The notes under the pieces: model-generated | Told to the model about the DNA's origin: nothing | Database searches by the model: none | Seen by the model: the letters and a program-made list of their open reading frames with translations, nothing else | Made by a program: the position numbers and the translations under genes | Shown here: piece by piece, positions 1 through 9,555 of the stretch | Numbering within the stretch: position 1 is the first letter of the stretch | Layout: each line of letters starts with the position of its first letter | NCBI GenBank assembly: GCA_019112865.1 | Contig: DXIN01000030.1 | Location: 40,605 to 104,604 of the forward strand | Origin: Candidatus Helicobacter avicola | GTDB lineage: Bacteria > Campylobacterota > Campylobacteria > Campylobacterales > Helicobacteraceae | Direction: 5' to 3' | Length of the DNA stretch: 64,000 nucleotides

Positions 1-268
1 CAAAGTTTTTTTCTACACCGATAAACTTCACTAGCACCAACAACACTAGCAGCAACACATACAAAAAAATGATAGAATAATTCAGTCGTCTAAATGGAAT
101 GAAAAATACCACTAATCCTACGCACAAGCTCATTACAAGATATTTAATTTGCTTGGCAAACATCATTTCATCAAGCTCTCGCACAAGAAAAAATGAAAGC
201 ACAACCAAAGGTAGCACAAGCAAAACAACGATGAAGTCAAAATGTGCTAGAATCTTTTTAGCATTCAT
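1..268 (-). CDS. rodA: Rod-shape-determining protein RodA, N-terminal part (cut by window edge)
   Basis: About 89 N-terminal residues are visible; the gene runs off the left edge. RodA is the SEDS-family peptidoglycan glycosyltransferase of the elongation machinery. The visible part starts MNAKKILAHFDFIVVLL and contains three hydrophobic stretches separated by short charged loops, ending with a KFIGVEKNF segment where the family has its GAxRWI region next. The ATG at 268 is preceded by an AAGGAT ribosome site. It is divergent from the pseudouridine synthase gene at 315, the arrangement I recall for HP0743/HP0745 in H. pylori. The identification rests on that neighbourhood and on the N-terminal hydrophobic pattern. 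Confidence 0.75.
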   Translation of the reverse strand, partial: MNAKKILAHFDFIVVLLVLPLVVLSFFLVRELDEMMFAKQIKYLVMSLCVGLVVFFIPFRRLNYSIIFLYVLLLVLLVLVKFIGVEKNF

Positions 269-314
269 TGATGAGGTTATCCTTGAAATTTAACGATAAA
301 AAGAGTGAATCTCT

Positions 315-1508
315 ATGCAAAACGCCATAATTATAACACAAAAAGCCTTAGACGCCACCCCAAAACCTCGCTTAGATTCTGTGCTAAGTGTTTGCTTGCA
401 AATCCCACGCGCTCAAGCCTTGCAGCTCATCAAACACCAACAAATACTCCTCAATGACACTCTTTGCACCAAAGCCAGCGCACAAGTAGCTTTGGGTGAT
501 GTATTGGGTGTGCTTACTCCGCACTCACAGCCCCAAACACGCGATTATGATAGTTTAGAGGCAATCACAGAGCTAAAGCCAGAATTTTTAGACATTGAAA
601 TTTTGCATCAAGATTCAGAGTTTTTGGTGATAAATAAACCACCAAATATCGTTATCCACGAGGCTCCATCGCTTAAAGAGCCGACATTGGTTGATTGGAT
701 TAAGCTTACCCAATCTCCTATCCGCAACCTCTGCGGAGACTTGCGCTATGGAATTGTGCATAGACTTGATAGACAAACAAGCGGTGCGCTTGCCATAGCC
801 AAAACTCCCCAAGCACACAATGCCCTAAGCGCGCAGCTTAAATCTCGTCAAATGGGACGTTATTATCTCGCGCTCATTGCCAATCCGCTCAAAAAGGCTA
901 CAATCGTAGAATGCTATCTAGGACGCCACCCCAAAAATCGCCTAAAGATGACAAAGCTCACGCGACACGATGCAAGAGCACATACTGGTTTGCGATATTC
1001 CAAAAGTGTGTTTGCGCCACTTTTGGATTGCACACACTCGCGACAATCTCTCCAACTTGTTGCGGTAAAGCTTTTTACCGGACGCACACATCAAATTCGC
1101 GCACATTTAGAAAGTCTAGGGCGACATATTATTGGCGACACACTCTATGGTTATAAAGGAGAGTTTGGAGAATATAGAGTTTTGTTACACGCGTATCTTA
1201 TGTATGTCTCACACCCTAAAGGTTCTAGTATTTTATCGCAAGAGCATTGCTTGCTTTCTCGCTTCGTGAAAGGAGTGAATCCCTCTTGCTCTTCGCTGCG
1301 CGACCATACAGCATCTAAATCTCATTGTTTAGATTCTCTAGATTCTACAACATCACTGGTGGCTGGAGATTCTGATAGCATAGATTCTCCACTTGTTTTT
1401 AAAGCTCCGCTTTTTGCCGATATGATAGCATTTTTGGAACGATATTTTGACAAGGACAAACTCAATGAAGTATTATCACCTCGGTATATTTTGGATTGTT
1501 TTGCTTAG
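315..1508 (+). CDS. RluA/RluD-family 23S rRNA pseudouridine synthase with C-terminal insertion
   Basis: This enzyme converts uridine to pseudouridine in ribosomal RNA. An S4-like RNA-binding region lies in the first 80 residues, and the catalytic motif HRLDRQTSG, whose Asp is the nucleophile, is at about residues 152-160. The late motif GRTHQIRAHL is also present. At 397 residues it is longer than the family norm of roughly 300-330. The excess is at residues ~305-372, a Ser/Asp-rich stretch whose DNA (1237-1303) resembles the palindromic elements found elsewhere in the window. The conserved core is intact on both sides, so the insertion is in frame and probably tolerated. The gene overlaps the next one by 44 nt. 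Confidence 0.88.
   Translation: MQNAIIITQKALDATPKPRLDSVLSVCLQIPRAQALQLIKHQQILLNDTLCTKASAQVALGDVLGVLTPHSQPQTRDYDSLEAITELKPEFLDIEILHQDSEFLVINKPPNIVIHEAPSLKEPTLVDWIKLTQSPIRNLCGDLRYGIVHRLDRQTSGALAIAKTPQAHNALSAQLKSRQMGRYYLALIANPLKKATIVECYLGRHPKNRLKMTKLTRHDARAHTGLRYSKSVFAPLLDCTHSRQSLQLVAVKLFTGRTHQIRAHLESLGRHIIGDTLYGYKGEFGEYRVLLHAYLMYVSHPKGSSILSQEHCLLSRFVKGVNPSCSSLRDHTASKSHCLDSLDSTTSLVAGDSDSIDSPLVFKAPLFADMIAFLERYFDKDKLNEVLSPRYILDCFA
1237..1303 (-). repeat. Decayed copy of the ~57-bp palindromic element, inside the rluD-like gene
   Basis: Read on the minus strand, this segment aligns with the elements at 30485 and 30638: it keeps GGATTCACTC, then CACGAAGCGAGAAA, then GCTCTTGC in the same order. Several small indels separate it from the others. 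It lies in frame in the extra C-terminal segment of the pseudouridine synthase. Confidence 0.5.
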
Positions 1509-2721
1509 CGGCTGTGGATTGGTGCAAAAGCCTTTAAGCATTGATGAAAGTCTCCCTAAGATTCAAAAGATTCAAACTCTTAGTGATGTGAGTAGCGTGG
1601 CGTTTGAATGGGAGAATAAAGACAAGCTAGAAGATGGCTCACCCACTGCTATTGAGGGGTTTGTAATCTTTCGTGCAGACCAAGAAACACTCCAGCAAGA
1701 TTCACAAACACCACAAAATCTCACATTAGAATCTTTCAAGCGCATAGCAACAATCAAAAATCCTCTCGCCACGCATTTTTTTGATACTAATCTCAAGCCC
1801 AAAAGCACCTATTATTATCTCTTTGCCACTCTTGGCAAAGACAGCACGATGAGTGCTTACTCTCAAGCCATCAAAGTCCAGACTTCATTTATTGATCCCG
1901 TAGAGGGAGTGTTTGCCATAAGCTCGCGTCCAAGGACTATCAAACTCATCATCACACCCCACCCAAATCCGAGTATTAAATCCTATATTATCCAACGCAA
2001 AGATTCAGAGGGCAGATTTGAATCCCTCAAAGAACTCAAGCATCGCTTGAATATTGAGTATTTTGATTCTAATCTCCAAGATAGCACGACCTATGTTTAT
2101 CGCGTGTTGGCTAAGGATTTTGAGGGTAATATCTCTGAACCCTCCGAGGAAGTGAGTGCGCGCACACTTGATCTTATAGAATGTGTAGAAGGTGTGAGCG
2201 CAACCACACAGCTACCGCTTAAAATAGAGCTTGCTTGGCAACCACACCCCAAAGCTACTTCATACAGAATCTATGCTGATATAGAAAATAATGGTAGATA
2301 CAAACTCATCGCCACCACGCAAAATACCTCTTACACGCACACGCTTAAAGAACATGGGCAGAGTGTCGCCTACCAAATCGTAGGCGTGGATATGTATGGT
2401 TTTGATGGAGAGCAACTACAAACACCAATCACAGGTGCTACATTATCTCGACCTATCGCACCAAATATCACTAGCTCCCAAATCCAAGGCAACACAATCG
2501 CAATCACTTGGGACACTCCAAACGATGGGCGAGCTGTCAAATACGCGTTGTATAGAAAAGATTCACAAACCAATCGCAACAATCGCTACAACAACATCAA
2601 AACAACGCATTTTATTGATAAAGAAACCAAACATGGTATTGATTACACATATAGTGTGGTGAGTATTGATGAATTTGGCATTGAATCTCCTCAAAGTCCA
2701 AGTGTTACGCTCCAACGATAG
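1465..2721 (+). CDS. Fibronectin type III domain lipoprotein
   Basis: A 418-residue predicted outer-membrane or periplasmic lipoprotein. The start at ATG 1465 is chosen because it gives a clean signal peptide, MKYYHLGIFWIVLLSGCG, with lipobox LSGC, and has AAGGA just upstream. The rest consists of about four repeats of roughly 90 residues with fibronectin type III character: recurring YYYLFA / YVYRVLAKD / YTYSVVSIDEFG strands, each preceded by a TTY or YFD turn. Its position between the pseudouridine synthase and trmB matches H. pylori HP0746. No catalytic motif is seen; a structural or adhesive role in the envelope is inference. Confidence 0.8.
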   Translation: MKYYHLGIFWIVLLSGCGLVQKPLSIDESLPKIQKIQTLSDVSSVAFEWENKDKLEDGSPTAIEGFVIFRADQETLQQDSQTPQNLTLESFKRIATIKNPLATHFFDTNLKPKSTYYYLFATLGKDSTMSAYSQAIKVQTSFIDPVEGVFAISSRPRTIKLIITPHPNPSIKSYIIQRKDSEGRFESLKELKHRLNIEYFDSNLQDSTTYVYRVLAKDFEGNISEPSEEVSARTLDLIECVEGVSATTQLPLKIELAWQPHPKATSYRIYADIENNGRYKLIATTQNTSYTHTLKEHGQSVAYQIVGVDMYGFDGEQLQTPITGATLSRPIAPNITSSQIQGNTIAITWDTPNDGRAVKYALYRKDSQTNRNNRYNNIKTTHFIDKETKHGIDYTYSVVSIDEFGIESPQSPSVTLQR

Positions 2722-2723
2722 CT

Positions 2724-3953
2724 ATGCCGCATTTTCATACCACGCAACCACAGGACTTTGGATTACCTCTAAAAAGTGGAGAGTATGAGTTTGTGTGCAA
2801 ATTTACCCATACACATAATCCCACCCAACGCCTTATTCTTGTGCGTTATAAAGCTCAAGAGTTTTTTATCCGCGAAAGTGTGCGAGATAGGACATTATAC
2901 AAATGCGAAAAATCCACGCGTATCGAGCCTATCGGTGTTATTAAAGATGCGTTAGGGATTTTGTGTGCGCACTCTAGCGCGGTATTGGGGCATAATCTCT
3001 CTCATAATACGCCCAGACAACGCACCCAAAGCCCATTTTTGCTCTCACGCACCCAAACCTATGAATTTGTCCTCCACCACAAAAAGCCCCTAAGTATAGA
3101 GGTGGGATTTGGCTCTGGTCGGCATTTGCTAGATCTTGCGACACAGAATCCTAATGAGTTATTTTTGGGGTTAGAGATTCACACGCCCTCTATTGAGCAG
3201 GTGTTGCGTCAAATCAAGCTTTTGGGGCTGACAAATCTCTATATCTCACATATCGATGCGCGGATTTTGCTCCAACTTATCCCAGATGCTTCACTCAAAA
3301 ATCTCTATGTGCATTTCCCTGTGCCATGGCATAAAAAACCCCATAGACGCGTGATAAGCCCGAGGTTTTTGCACCATGTTATGCGAGTTCTTGTTTGTGA
3401 TGAAAATCACACACCATCACCACGAAGCGGATTTTTGCACCTACGCACCGATGATAGAGAATATTTTGACTATGCGCTAAGGGCTGCCCTAGATCTCCCA
3501 AAGGTAAAAGTCTTAGTAGAAAAAAACCTTGATTTGCCCATTGTGAGTAAATACGAAGCGAGGTGGCGCAGAGAGAAAAAAGAAATCTTTGATAGCAAAA
3601 TATTTGCACCCTTGCTTACGACAAATATTCAAAAATCACTGCAAAATGGCGATTTTGTATTTTGTGGTGTGTATGGAAATATGGTGCAAAGCATTGAGAA
3701 TCTCATAGCTTTGCCTACATTGCCAAAGATTGTAAAAAAAGATTATTTTTTACATATAGATGCCATATATAAACACGATGAAGGATATGTCGTAGCATTG
3801 TGCTTGGGGGATTTTGATGAACCACAAAATGCTTTTGTGTTACTCCAAAATGGTGTGGCGCGCTATCTTAATGCCCCACCTCTTCCTACACAAGCTACCA
3901 TAGCGGCTCATCGACTTTTTACACATATCTTAGAATCTAAGGATAAATCTTGA
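2724..3953 (+). CDS. trmB: tRNA (guanine-N7-)-methyltransferase
   Basis: Methylates G46 in the variable loop of tRNAs using S-adenosylmethionine. The SAM-binding motif IEVGFGSGRHLLDLA is at about residues 124-138 and is followed by the acidic LGLEIH strand. The FPVPWHKKPHRR segment corresponds to the family PDPW-KKRH motif. At 409 residues it is much longer than the ~240-residue E. coli enzyme, with N- and C-terminal extensions that epsilonproteobacterial TrmB proteins typically carry. It sits 2 nt after the lipoprotein gene and overlaps ftsE by 4 nt. Confidence 0.9.
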   Translation: MPHFHTTQPQDFGLPLKSGEYEFVCKFTHTHNPTQRLILVRYKAQEFFIRESVRDRTLYKCEKSTRIEPIGVIKDALGILCAHSSAVLGHNLSHNTPRQRTQSPFLLSRTQTYEFVLHHKKPLSIEVGFGSGRHLLDLATQNPNELFLGLEIHTPSIEQVLRQIKLLGLTNLYISHIDARILLQLIPDASLKNLYVHFPVPWHKKPHRRVISPRFLHHVMRVLVCDENHTPSPRSGFLHLRTDDREYFDYALRAALDLPKVKVLVEKNLDLPIVSKYEARWRREKKEIFDSKIFAPLLTTNIQKSLQNGDFVFCGVYGNMVQSIENLIALPTLPKIVKKDYFLHIDAIYKHDEGYVVALCLGDFDEPQNAFVLLQNGVARYLNAPPLPTQATIAAHRLFTHILESKDKS

Positions 3954-4621
3954 GTGCAATTATAGAAGCAAAAAATCTGAATCTAGGCTACAAAGATGAT
4001 GAAAATGTCATCAAAAATGCAAGCTTTAGTGTGCGTGCCAAAGAATTTGTGTTTATCACCGGTGCTAGTGGGAGCGGCAAAAGCACGATTCTAAGCTCTC
4101 TTTATGGACATCTGCCTATAAAGGGTGGGAATCTTGAAGTGTTTGGGGTAAATATGCCTCGTGCTTCAAAATCTAAGATTCATTACTTGCGGCAGAACAT
4201 TGGTATCGTATTTCAAGACTACAAGCTGGTTAAAGAATGGAATATCGAAAAAAATGTAATGCTCCCTATGGTGATTAATGGTTACAAAAAAGAAATTTGT
4301 AAAGAACAAGTGGAACGGCTTTTGGCACATATCAAGCTTTCACATAAAGCGAGCAAGTTCCCATTAGAGCTTAGTGGTGGAGAGCAACAACGCGTGGCTA
4401 TGGCAAGAGCTTTGGCACACAATCCCGCAATCATCTTAGCCGATGAGCCTACGGGAAATCTTGATGACTATTCTAGTGAGCTTATATGGAATCTCCTAAA
4501 AGGCGTAAATGAACAGCTAGGGATTACTATCGTGGTGGTTACTCACCGCTTGCCAGAGAGTCTCAATATCAATTACAGACGCTTACATATCGAAGAAGGG
4601 GTTGTTTATGAGTTCAATTAA
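3950..4621 (+). CDS. ftsE: Cell division ABC-type ATPase FtsE
   Basis: ATP-binding partner of FtsX, which couples the divisome to peptidoglycan hydrolysis. Walker A GASGSGKS is at about residues 38-45, the ABC signature [15 protein letters not shown] at ~142-156 and Walker [13 protein letters not shown] just after. At 223 residues it has normal length. The start is a TTG at 3950 overlapping the trmB stop, with AAGGAT upstream. It forms a translationally coupled pair with ftsX. Confidence 0.93.
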   Translation: MSAIIEAKNLNLGYKDDENVIKNASFSVRAKEFVFITGASGSGKSTILSSLYGHLPIKGGNLEVFGVNMPRASKSKIHYLRQNIGIVFQDYKLVKEWNIEKNVMLPMVINGYKKEICKEQVERLLAHIKLSHKASKFPLELSGGEQQRVAMARALAHNPAIILADEPTGNLDDYSSELIWNLLKGVNEQLGITIVVVTHRLPESLNINYRRLHIEEGVVYEFN

Positions 4622-5417
4622 AAGACATTTGGCACTTATCATTCCTTTGCTTGCCTTATTATTTGGGATTGAGAGTATTATGCTTATCAATCGTTCTATT
4701 TCCACGCACGAGCAAAAACTCGCAAATAGTTATTCTATCATCATTGCTTCTAAGGAGGCTCTTGATCTCCAAAAAGTGCAGACTTTTGTGCGTGAAGCAG
4801 AGGAAATCAAATCCATAGCACCAGACTATATGATAAACGAGCTCAAAAAAGAGCTTAGCAAAGATGCCCTGCAATCACTCCAAAAAGAATTGCCATTGTT
4901 TTATTCGCTAAGGCTTGCTGTATTTCCAGACAAAGAGCGTCTTGAGCAGATAAATTCCACACTTTTAAAGCTAAGTGGTGTAACAAAAGTAGAATCTTTT
5001 AGCAAATCGCATTCGCAGGTGTATAAACTTTTGCTCATTATTAAAGGCTCGGTGATAGTTTTTTCAATCCTTAGTGCGATACTAAGTTGTCTGCTTATGG
5101 TTAAACAAATAGAAGTGTGGAAATTTGAACATAGCGAGCGAATGGAGATTATGAGCTTTTTGGGTGCGCCATCGTGGATGCGCAATAGCATACTTTTTAG
5201 GCTTGCCGTAGTTGATTCGGTGCTGGTGAGTGTTATGAGCTTGTGTGCGTTGCACTACTTCAAAGCCAGCGCATTAGCCTCTGATCTTGCCAATACCTTA
5301 GAAGTGAGCACAGAGATTATAAAAGTGTGGAGCGATAGCATAATCTTACTTCTTTGTTCGCTTATCATTTCTCTTGTGTGTGTGTGCTTTGTAATCCTCA
5401 AGCAAAGAGATCTCTAA
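4608..5417 (+). CDS. ftsX: Cell division protein FtsX
   Basis: Membrane partner of FtsE. There is an N-terminal transmembrane helix (LALIIPLLALLFGIESIML), a large periplasmic loop, then three further hydrophobic segments near residues 145-165, 195-215 and 240-265, the four-helix FtsX layout. ATG 4608 is preferred to the TTG at 4602 because of an upstream GAAGGGG. The gene overlaps ftsE by 14 nt, and the EnvC-like gene follows after 5 nt, suggesting an FtsEX-EnvC unit. Confidence 0.9.
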   Translation: MSSIKRHLALIIPLLALLFGIESIMLINRSISTHEQKLANSYSIIIASKEALDLQKVQTFVREAEEIKSIAPDYMINELKKELSKDALQSLQKELPLFYSLRLAVFPDKERLEQINSTLLKLSGVTKVESFSKSHSQVYKLLLIIKGSVIVFSILSAILSCLLMVKQIEVWKFEHSERMEIMSFLGAPSWMRNSILFRLAVVDSVLVSVMSLCALHYFKASALASDLANTLEVSTEIIKVWSDSIILLLCSLIISLVCVCFVILKQRDL

Positions 5418-5422
5418 GTCTT

Positions 5423-6655
5423 ATGCACAAAATTCTTTGGTTTGTGGTGTTTGTGTCCGTTTGTGTGTGGGCAGATATTCAAAAAGACATCACGCTTAAT
5501 TCCCAAAAAATTGCTCAAAACCAACAAGCCAAAGACCAAGTGAGCCAAAAACTCTCTGAAATAGGAAGTGCAATCAATGCCAAAAATCAAGAAATCATCA
5601 AGCTAGATTCACAAATCGAAAGTCTCCAAAAAGACATCAACCAAAACAAAGATAAATACTATTCGCAAGAAAAATCCTTACAAGCAAACAAGAAGCGTCA
5701 AGAGGAGCTTTTAGAAAAACGCAATGCGCTTGAAGGGGAGATTGTAAGCTTGCTAAGTCAAAGTATGGCATTTTACGCGCTAAGTGGCGAGGTGGATTCT
5801 GTAGAAGATGTGCTTTCACGAGAGATTTATACAATCCTTATAAACCTCACAAAAAAGCATATCAAATCCCTCAATCAAACGCGAGATACACTAACCAACG
5901 AAATGGCGAGTGTATCAAAAAATATCCTTGAGATTCAAAACTCTATACAGGAGCAGACAAAAAAACGCGATACACTCGAAGAAATCAAAGCAAAGCAGGA
6001 AAGAATCATCACCTCTATGCAAGCAGAGCTCAAAATCTACAACCAAAAACTCCAAGACATTAACACAGAGCGTAAGAATCTAGATTCTATCCTCAACAAC
6101 CTCAAAATCACCCAAGAGCAAAACCAAAAAAAGATTCAAGAAAAAATCCAAAAAGAGGAGCAAGCCCAAGCCAACAGCCCAAAGCCAAAGCGAACAATCC
6201 AAGCAAGCAAGGACATCAAAATCGCTTCAAGTGCGTATAAAGACATATCCACAACTTCCTATCGCGGGAGCAAAACAATCCCACCTTTAAACCCAAATAC
6301 CTTTCGTATTGAGCAAAAATTTGGTCCGACTTTTGATCCTGTCTATAAAATGAAGTTTTTTTATGAAAACATCATACTCGTGCCAAAAAATCGCAATGCC
6401 GATGTCAAAAATGTGCTTGATGGCAAAGTGGTGTTTGCCAAAGAAAATCCAGTAATCAAAAAGGTTATTATCATAGAACACAAAGATTCGCTTTATACCG
6501 TGTATGCGTATTTGGATAGAATCTCTGATACCATAAAGCCCGGTGTGTTTGTCAAAAAAGGCTATACAATAGGCAAAGTCAATGAAAAACTAAGCTTTGA
6601 GGTAACCCAAAAAGATAGGCACATCGACCCCTTACAGCTCATAAAAATTAATTAG
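5423..6655 (+). CDS. EnvC-like murein hydrolase activator (coiled coil plus degenerate LytM/M23 domain)
   Basis: A 410-residue exported protein. It starts with the signal peptide MHKILWFVVFVSVCVWA, followed by about 250 residues of charged Gln/Lys/Glu-rich coiled coil and a C-terminal M23-type domain. The domain keeps the fold signals (VVFAKENPVIKKVIIIEH, YTVYAYLDRI, LSFEV) but lacks the zinc ligands: the position of the usual HLHFE motif reads KLSFEV and the usual YAHL reads YAYL. A degenerate LytM domain next to ftsEX is the hallmark of EnvC, which activates amidases rather than cutting peptidoglycan itself. ATG 5423 is chosen because it gives the signal peptide. Confidence 0.82.
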   Translation: MHKILWFVVFVSVCVWADIQKDITLNSQKIAQNQQAKDQVSQKLSEIGSAINAKNQEIIKLDSQIESLQKDINQNKDKYYSQEKSLQANKKRQEELLEKRNALEGEIVSLLSQSMAFYALSGEVDSVEDVLSREIYTILINLTKKHIKSLNQTRDTLTNEMASVSKNILEIQNSIQEQTKKRDTLEEIKAKQERIITSMQAELKIYNQKLQDINTERKNLDSILNNLKITQEQNQKKIQEKIQKEEQAQANSPKPKRTIQASKDIKIASSAYKDISTTSYRGSKTIPPLNPNTFRIEQKFGPTFDPVYKMKFFYENIILVPKNRNADVKNVLDGKVVFAKENPVIKKVIIIEHKDSLYTVYAYLDRISDTIKPGVFVKKGYTIGKVNEKLSFEVTQKDRHIDPLQLIKIN

Positions 6656-6682
6656 TTTAAGAAAAATTTTTTTAGCCGATAT
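6656..6682 (+). promoter_or_regulatory. Likely sigma-28 (FliA) promoter of flaG-fliD-fliS
   Basis: A GCCGATAT -10 element at 6675-6682 lies about 14-15 nt after TTTAA at 6656-6660, close to the FliA consensus of TAAA and GCCGATAA. It is about 40 nt upstream of flaG, directly after the stop of the EnvC-like gene. Confidence 0.65.
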
Positions 6683-6720
6683 GTCCCTTGTATTTCTAAA
6701 GTTTCAAGGAGGAAACTACT

Positions 6721-7104
6721 ATGAATATGGCAGTAAATGACATTAAGGTAGCACAAAATCGGCTTGTAGATATGGTAAAAGCTATGCCAAACAAGCAAGA
6801 CACCCAAAAGAGTGGGAATGTGCAAGATCTTATCCAGGATTCTATCAAACAAGAGCAAGTCAAGAAAAACAAAGAACATCTCAAAGAGGAGCTTGTGGAA
6901 TTAAGCAAGAAGCTTAACGATGAGATGAAACGGGTAGGCACAAGTATAAATTTTGCTTACAACGATGATATACCCGGCTTGACGGTTACGGTAAAGGAAT
7001 ATGGTGGTGATAAGATCATACGCGAGATTCCTAGCAAAGAAGCCATTGAGCTTATGAAACGTATGCGTGAAGTTGTAGGTATTATCTTTAACCAACAAGG
7101 CTAA
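6721..7104 (+). CDS. flaG: FlaG family flagellar protein
   Basis: A 127-residue FlaG-family protein, associated with flagellar filament length in this group. The C-terminal two thirds carry the family signature LNDEMKRVGTSINFAYNDD followed by VTVKEYGGDKIIREIPSKEA. A perfect AAGGAGG ribosome site sits 8 nt before the ATG, and a sigma-28-like promoter lies just upstream. fliD follows after 3 nt. Confidence 0.92.
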   Translation: MNMAVNDIKVAQNRLVDMVKAMPNKQDTQKSGNVQDLIQDSIKQEQVKKNKEHLKEELVELSKKLNDEMKRVGTSINFAYNDDIPGLTVTVKEYGGDKIIREIPSKEAIELMKRMREVVGIIFNQQG

Positions 7105-7107
7105 GTA

Positions 7108-9159
7108 ATGGCTTTAGGCAAACTAAGCTCGCTAGGTATCGGTAGCAATGTCCTAAATTATGACACTATCGAGAAGTTACGCAAAGCCGATGAGGGGACA
7201 CAAGTCGCGCCCATAGATAAAAAAATCGAGCAAAATGTAGAGAAGCAAACACAGCTCGTAGATCTTATGAGCGGTGTGCGCGAGATGAAATCCCACACAA
7301 GCAAGCTTGGGGATTATTCTACCTATTTGGGACGCTCTCACAATATCATAGGCGATGCTATCAAAGCTACCATAGGCGATGGTGTGCCAATCCAAGACAT
7401 CAAGCTCGATATAGATTCGCTAGCACAAAGTGATATTAACGAAGTGGGGACGAAGTTTGCAGAGCGAGATTCTGTCTTTAGTCAAAAAGATGCGACACTA
7501 CGTTTTTTTACGAAGGGTAAATTTTATGAGCTTGACATAAAAGCTGGTATGACACTTGAAGAAGTCGCACAGCTCATTACAGATAAAACAGATAGTGCGG
7601 TGCTTGGCACGATTATGAAAACCGGTGGAGCCAACCCCTATCAGCTGATGATTAACTCCAAGGAGACGGGCGAAAACAACCGGATTTATTTCGGAGAAAC
7701 CCTTAGCGGTAATACGCTCAAATCTGGAAATCTTGACCTCAAAAATGACGATTTTACCCTCACACTCACGGACAAAAAAGGTGGGAGCAAGACGCTTAAT
7801 ATCGAGCTACAAACTTCCACAGAATCTAAGTCTAATGATAATGCTCAAGCTCTCAAAGAAGCGATTATCAACGCAATCTCTGCAGATTCTGACCTCCAGG
7901 AATTGCTTGATAATGGAGATATTAATGTCGGGATTGGGGAGAGTGGCGATAATCTCGTCATCAATGACAAAAGAGGCTATAGTGTGCAAGTGGGCGGTGG
8001 CAAGAGCGCCCAAATGGGTTTTAGAATCACAAATAGCACAGACAATCGTGAATCTAAGGATCTTATCACAACCCAAAAAGTCCAAGCTGGCAAAATAGAA
8101 GGCACGATTACCATAGGCACGGTGCCCCTAGATCTCGCTACACTCACACACAAAAACAACTCCTCATACCAAAATGCCAAAGTCATTGCCGAGGCGATTG
8201 ACAATATTGCAGGGTTGCATTCTCACGCGACAGATGATGGCAAAATCGTGATAAATTCCGACACCGGCGAGGTAGCCATCAGCGCCAACAACGACCCAAA
8301 AAGCAAAAAAGCACTAGAAAGCCTAGGCAATCTCAAGCAAGGTGTTGCGATGGACTATGTCCGCACCCAAAATGAGCTTTTTAAAATCAAAAATATCCAA
8401 CAAGCTCAAGATGCGAGCTTTAGCTACAATGGCATACGAATGCATCGCTCCACAAATACGATTGATGATGTAGCCACTGGGATTAGTATTGATTTGCTTT
8501 CTACCACAGAGCCGGGCAAACCTGCTATCATCAACATCACAAACGATAGTGAATCTATCATAGAGAGCGTTACGAAGTTTGTGGAGAGCTACAATCAACT
8601 AAGTATGAAAGTCGATGAACTCACGCGATATGACGAAGATACGCGTATTGCCGGGGTATTTAATGGCGAAAGCAATGTGCGTATGATACGTCCTGCACTC
8701 AATAAGATTCTTACCTTTAATATGGGTGGAGGTATTGATAAGTATTCGCTTGTCAAATACGGCATTAGCGTGAATGAAAAAGGTGTGATGAGCTTGGACA
8801 CAAGTAAGTTGCGCACAGAAGTCAATAACGATCCAGAAGGCACGCGAGACTTTTTCCATGGCAAAATGAGCACGCAAGATTTTCGTGAGGTGCAAATTGA
8901 TGGCGTTTTTAAAATGCTCGATAAAGAATTGGCAAATTTTGTCGATGGTAGTAATTCAAGATTGAAATTGCTTGAGGAGAGTCTCACAAGAGAAGATAAG
9001 AGACTAAAAGAAGACAGGAAGCGAGCTATCTCAATGCTTGATACGCGCTATGATTTAATGGCGCAGAGATTTGCTGCCTATGATAGCCAAATCTCAAAGA
9101 CTAACAATGCTTTTAATAGCGTGCAGATGATGATAGATCAATCTGTCGCTAAGAAATAA
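7108..9159 (+). CDS. fliD: Flagellar filament cap protein FliD
   Basis: The 683-residue cap protein that drives flagellin polymerisation at the filament tip. The N-terminus MALGKLSSLGIGSNVLNYDTI is the family start, and the C-terminus has the coiled LKLLEESLTREDKRLKEDRK and MLDTRYDLMAQRFAAYDSQI segments. Length fits Helicobacter FliD (about 685). It lies in the flaG-fliD-fliS-fliT order and probably shares the promoter before flaG. Confidence 0.94.
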   Translation: MALGKLSSLGIGSNVLNYDTIEKLRKADEGTQVAPIDKKIEQNVEKQTQLVDLMSGVREMKSHTSKLGDYSTYLGRSHNIIGDAIKATIGDGVPIQDIKLDIDSLAQSDINEVGTKFAERDSVFSQKDATLRFFTKGKFYELDIKAGMTLEEVAQLITDKTDSAVLGTIMKTGGANPYQLMINSKETGENNRIYFGETLSGNTLKSGNLDLKNDDFTLTLTDKKGGSKTLNIELQTSTESKSNDNAQALKEAIINAISADSDLQELLDNGDINVGIGESGDNLVINDKRGYSVQVGGGKSAQMGFRITNSTDNRESKDLITTQKVQAGKIEGTITIGTVPLDLATLTHKNNSSYQNAKVIAEAIDNIAGLHSHATDDGKIVINSDTGEVAISANNDPKSKKALESLGNLKQGVAMDYVRTQNELFKIKNIQQAQDASFSYNGIRMHRSTNTIDDVATGISIDLLSTTEPGKPAIINITNDSESIIESVTKFVESYNQLSMKVDELTRYDEDTRIAGVFNGESNVRMIRPALNKILTFNMGGGIDKYSLVKYGISVNEKGVMSLDTSKLRTEVNNDPEGTRDFFHGKMSTQDFREVQIDGVFKMLDKELANFVDGSNSRLKLLEESLTREDKRLKEDRKRAISMLDTRYDLMAQRFAAYDSQISKTNNAFNSVQMMIDQSVAKK

Positions 9160-9168
9160 GGGGGATAT

Positions 9169-9555
9169 ATGAGAAGCACAAACGCCTACAATCTGTATCA
9201 ACAAAATTCTGTGATGGTAGAATCTCCAGTAAAGCTTGTGGAGATGTTGTATGAGGGTATTTTACGCTTTTGTGCGCAGACCAAACGTTATATGGAGGCT
9301 CAAGATATAGAGAAAAAAATCTATTATATCAACCGCACCACAGATATTTTCACAGAATTGCTCAATACACTTGATTACGAAAAGGGTGGCGATGTCGCGG
9401 TATATCTCACCGGGCTTTATACGCACCAAATCAAGCTCCTGACCCAAGCAAATGTTACCAACGACACTGCAAAGGTTGATATTGTGATGAATGTGGCTAG
9501 AGGATTGCTCGAGGCGTGGCGCGAAGTCAATGCCGATGAACTAATGCGTCAATGA
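9169..9555 (+). CDS. fliS: Flagellin export chaperone FliS
   Basis: A 128-residue chaperone that binds the C-terminus of flagellin in the cytoplasm. Family features are NAYNLYQQNSVMVESPVKLVEMLYEGILRF at the N-terminus (seen in parts) and LLNTLDYEKGGDVAVYL in the middle. An AAGGGGG ribosome site precedes it by a few bases. Its stop overlaps the next start (ATGA). Confidence 0.93.
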   Translation: MRSTNAYNLYQQNSVMVESPVKLVEMLYEGILRFCAQTKRYMEAQDIEKKIYYINRTTDIFTELLNTLDYEKGGDVAVYLTGLYTHQIKLLTQANVTNDTAKVDIVMNVARGLLEAWREVNADELMRQ

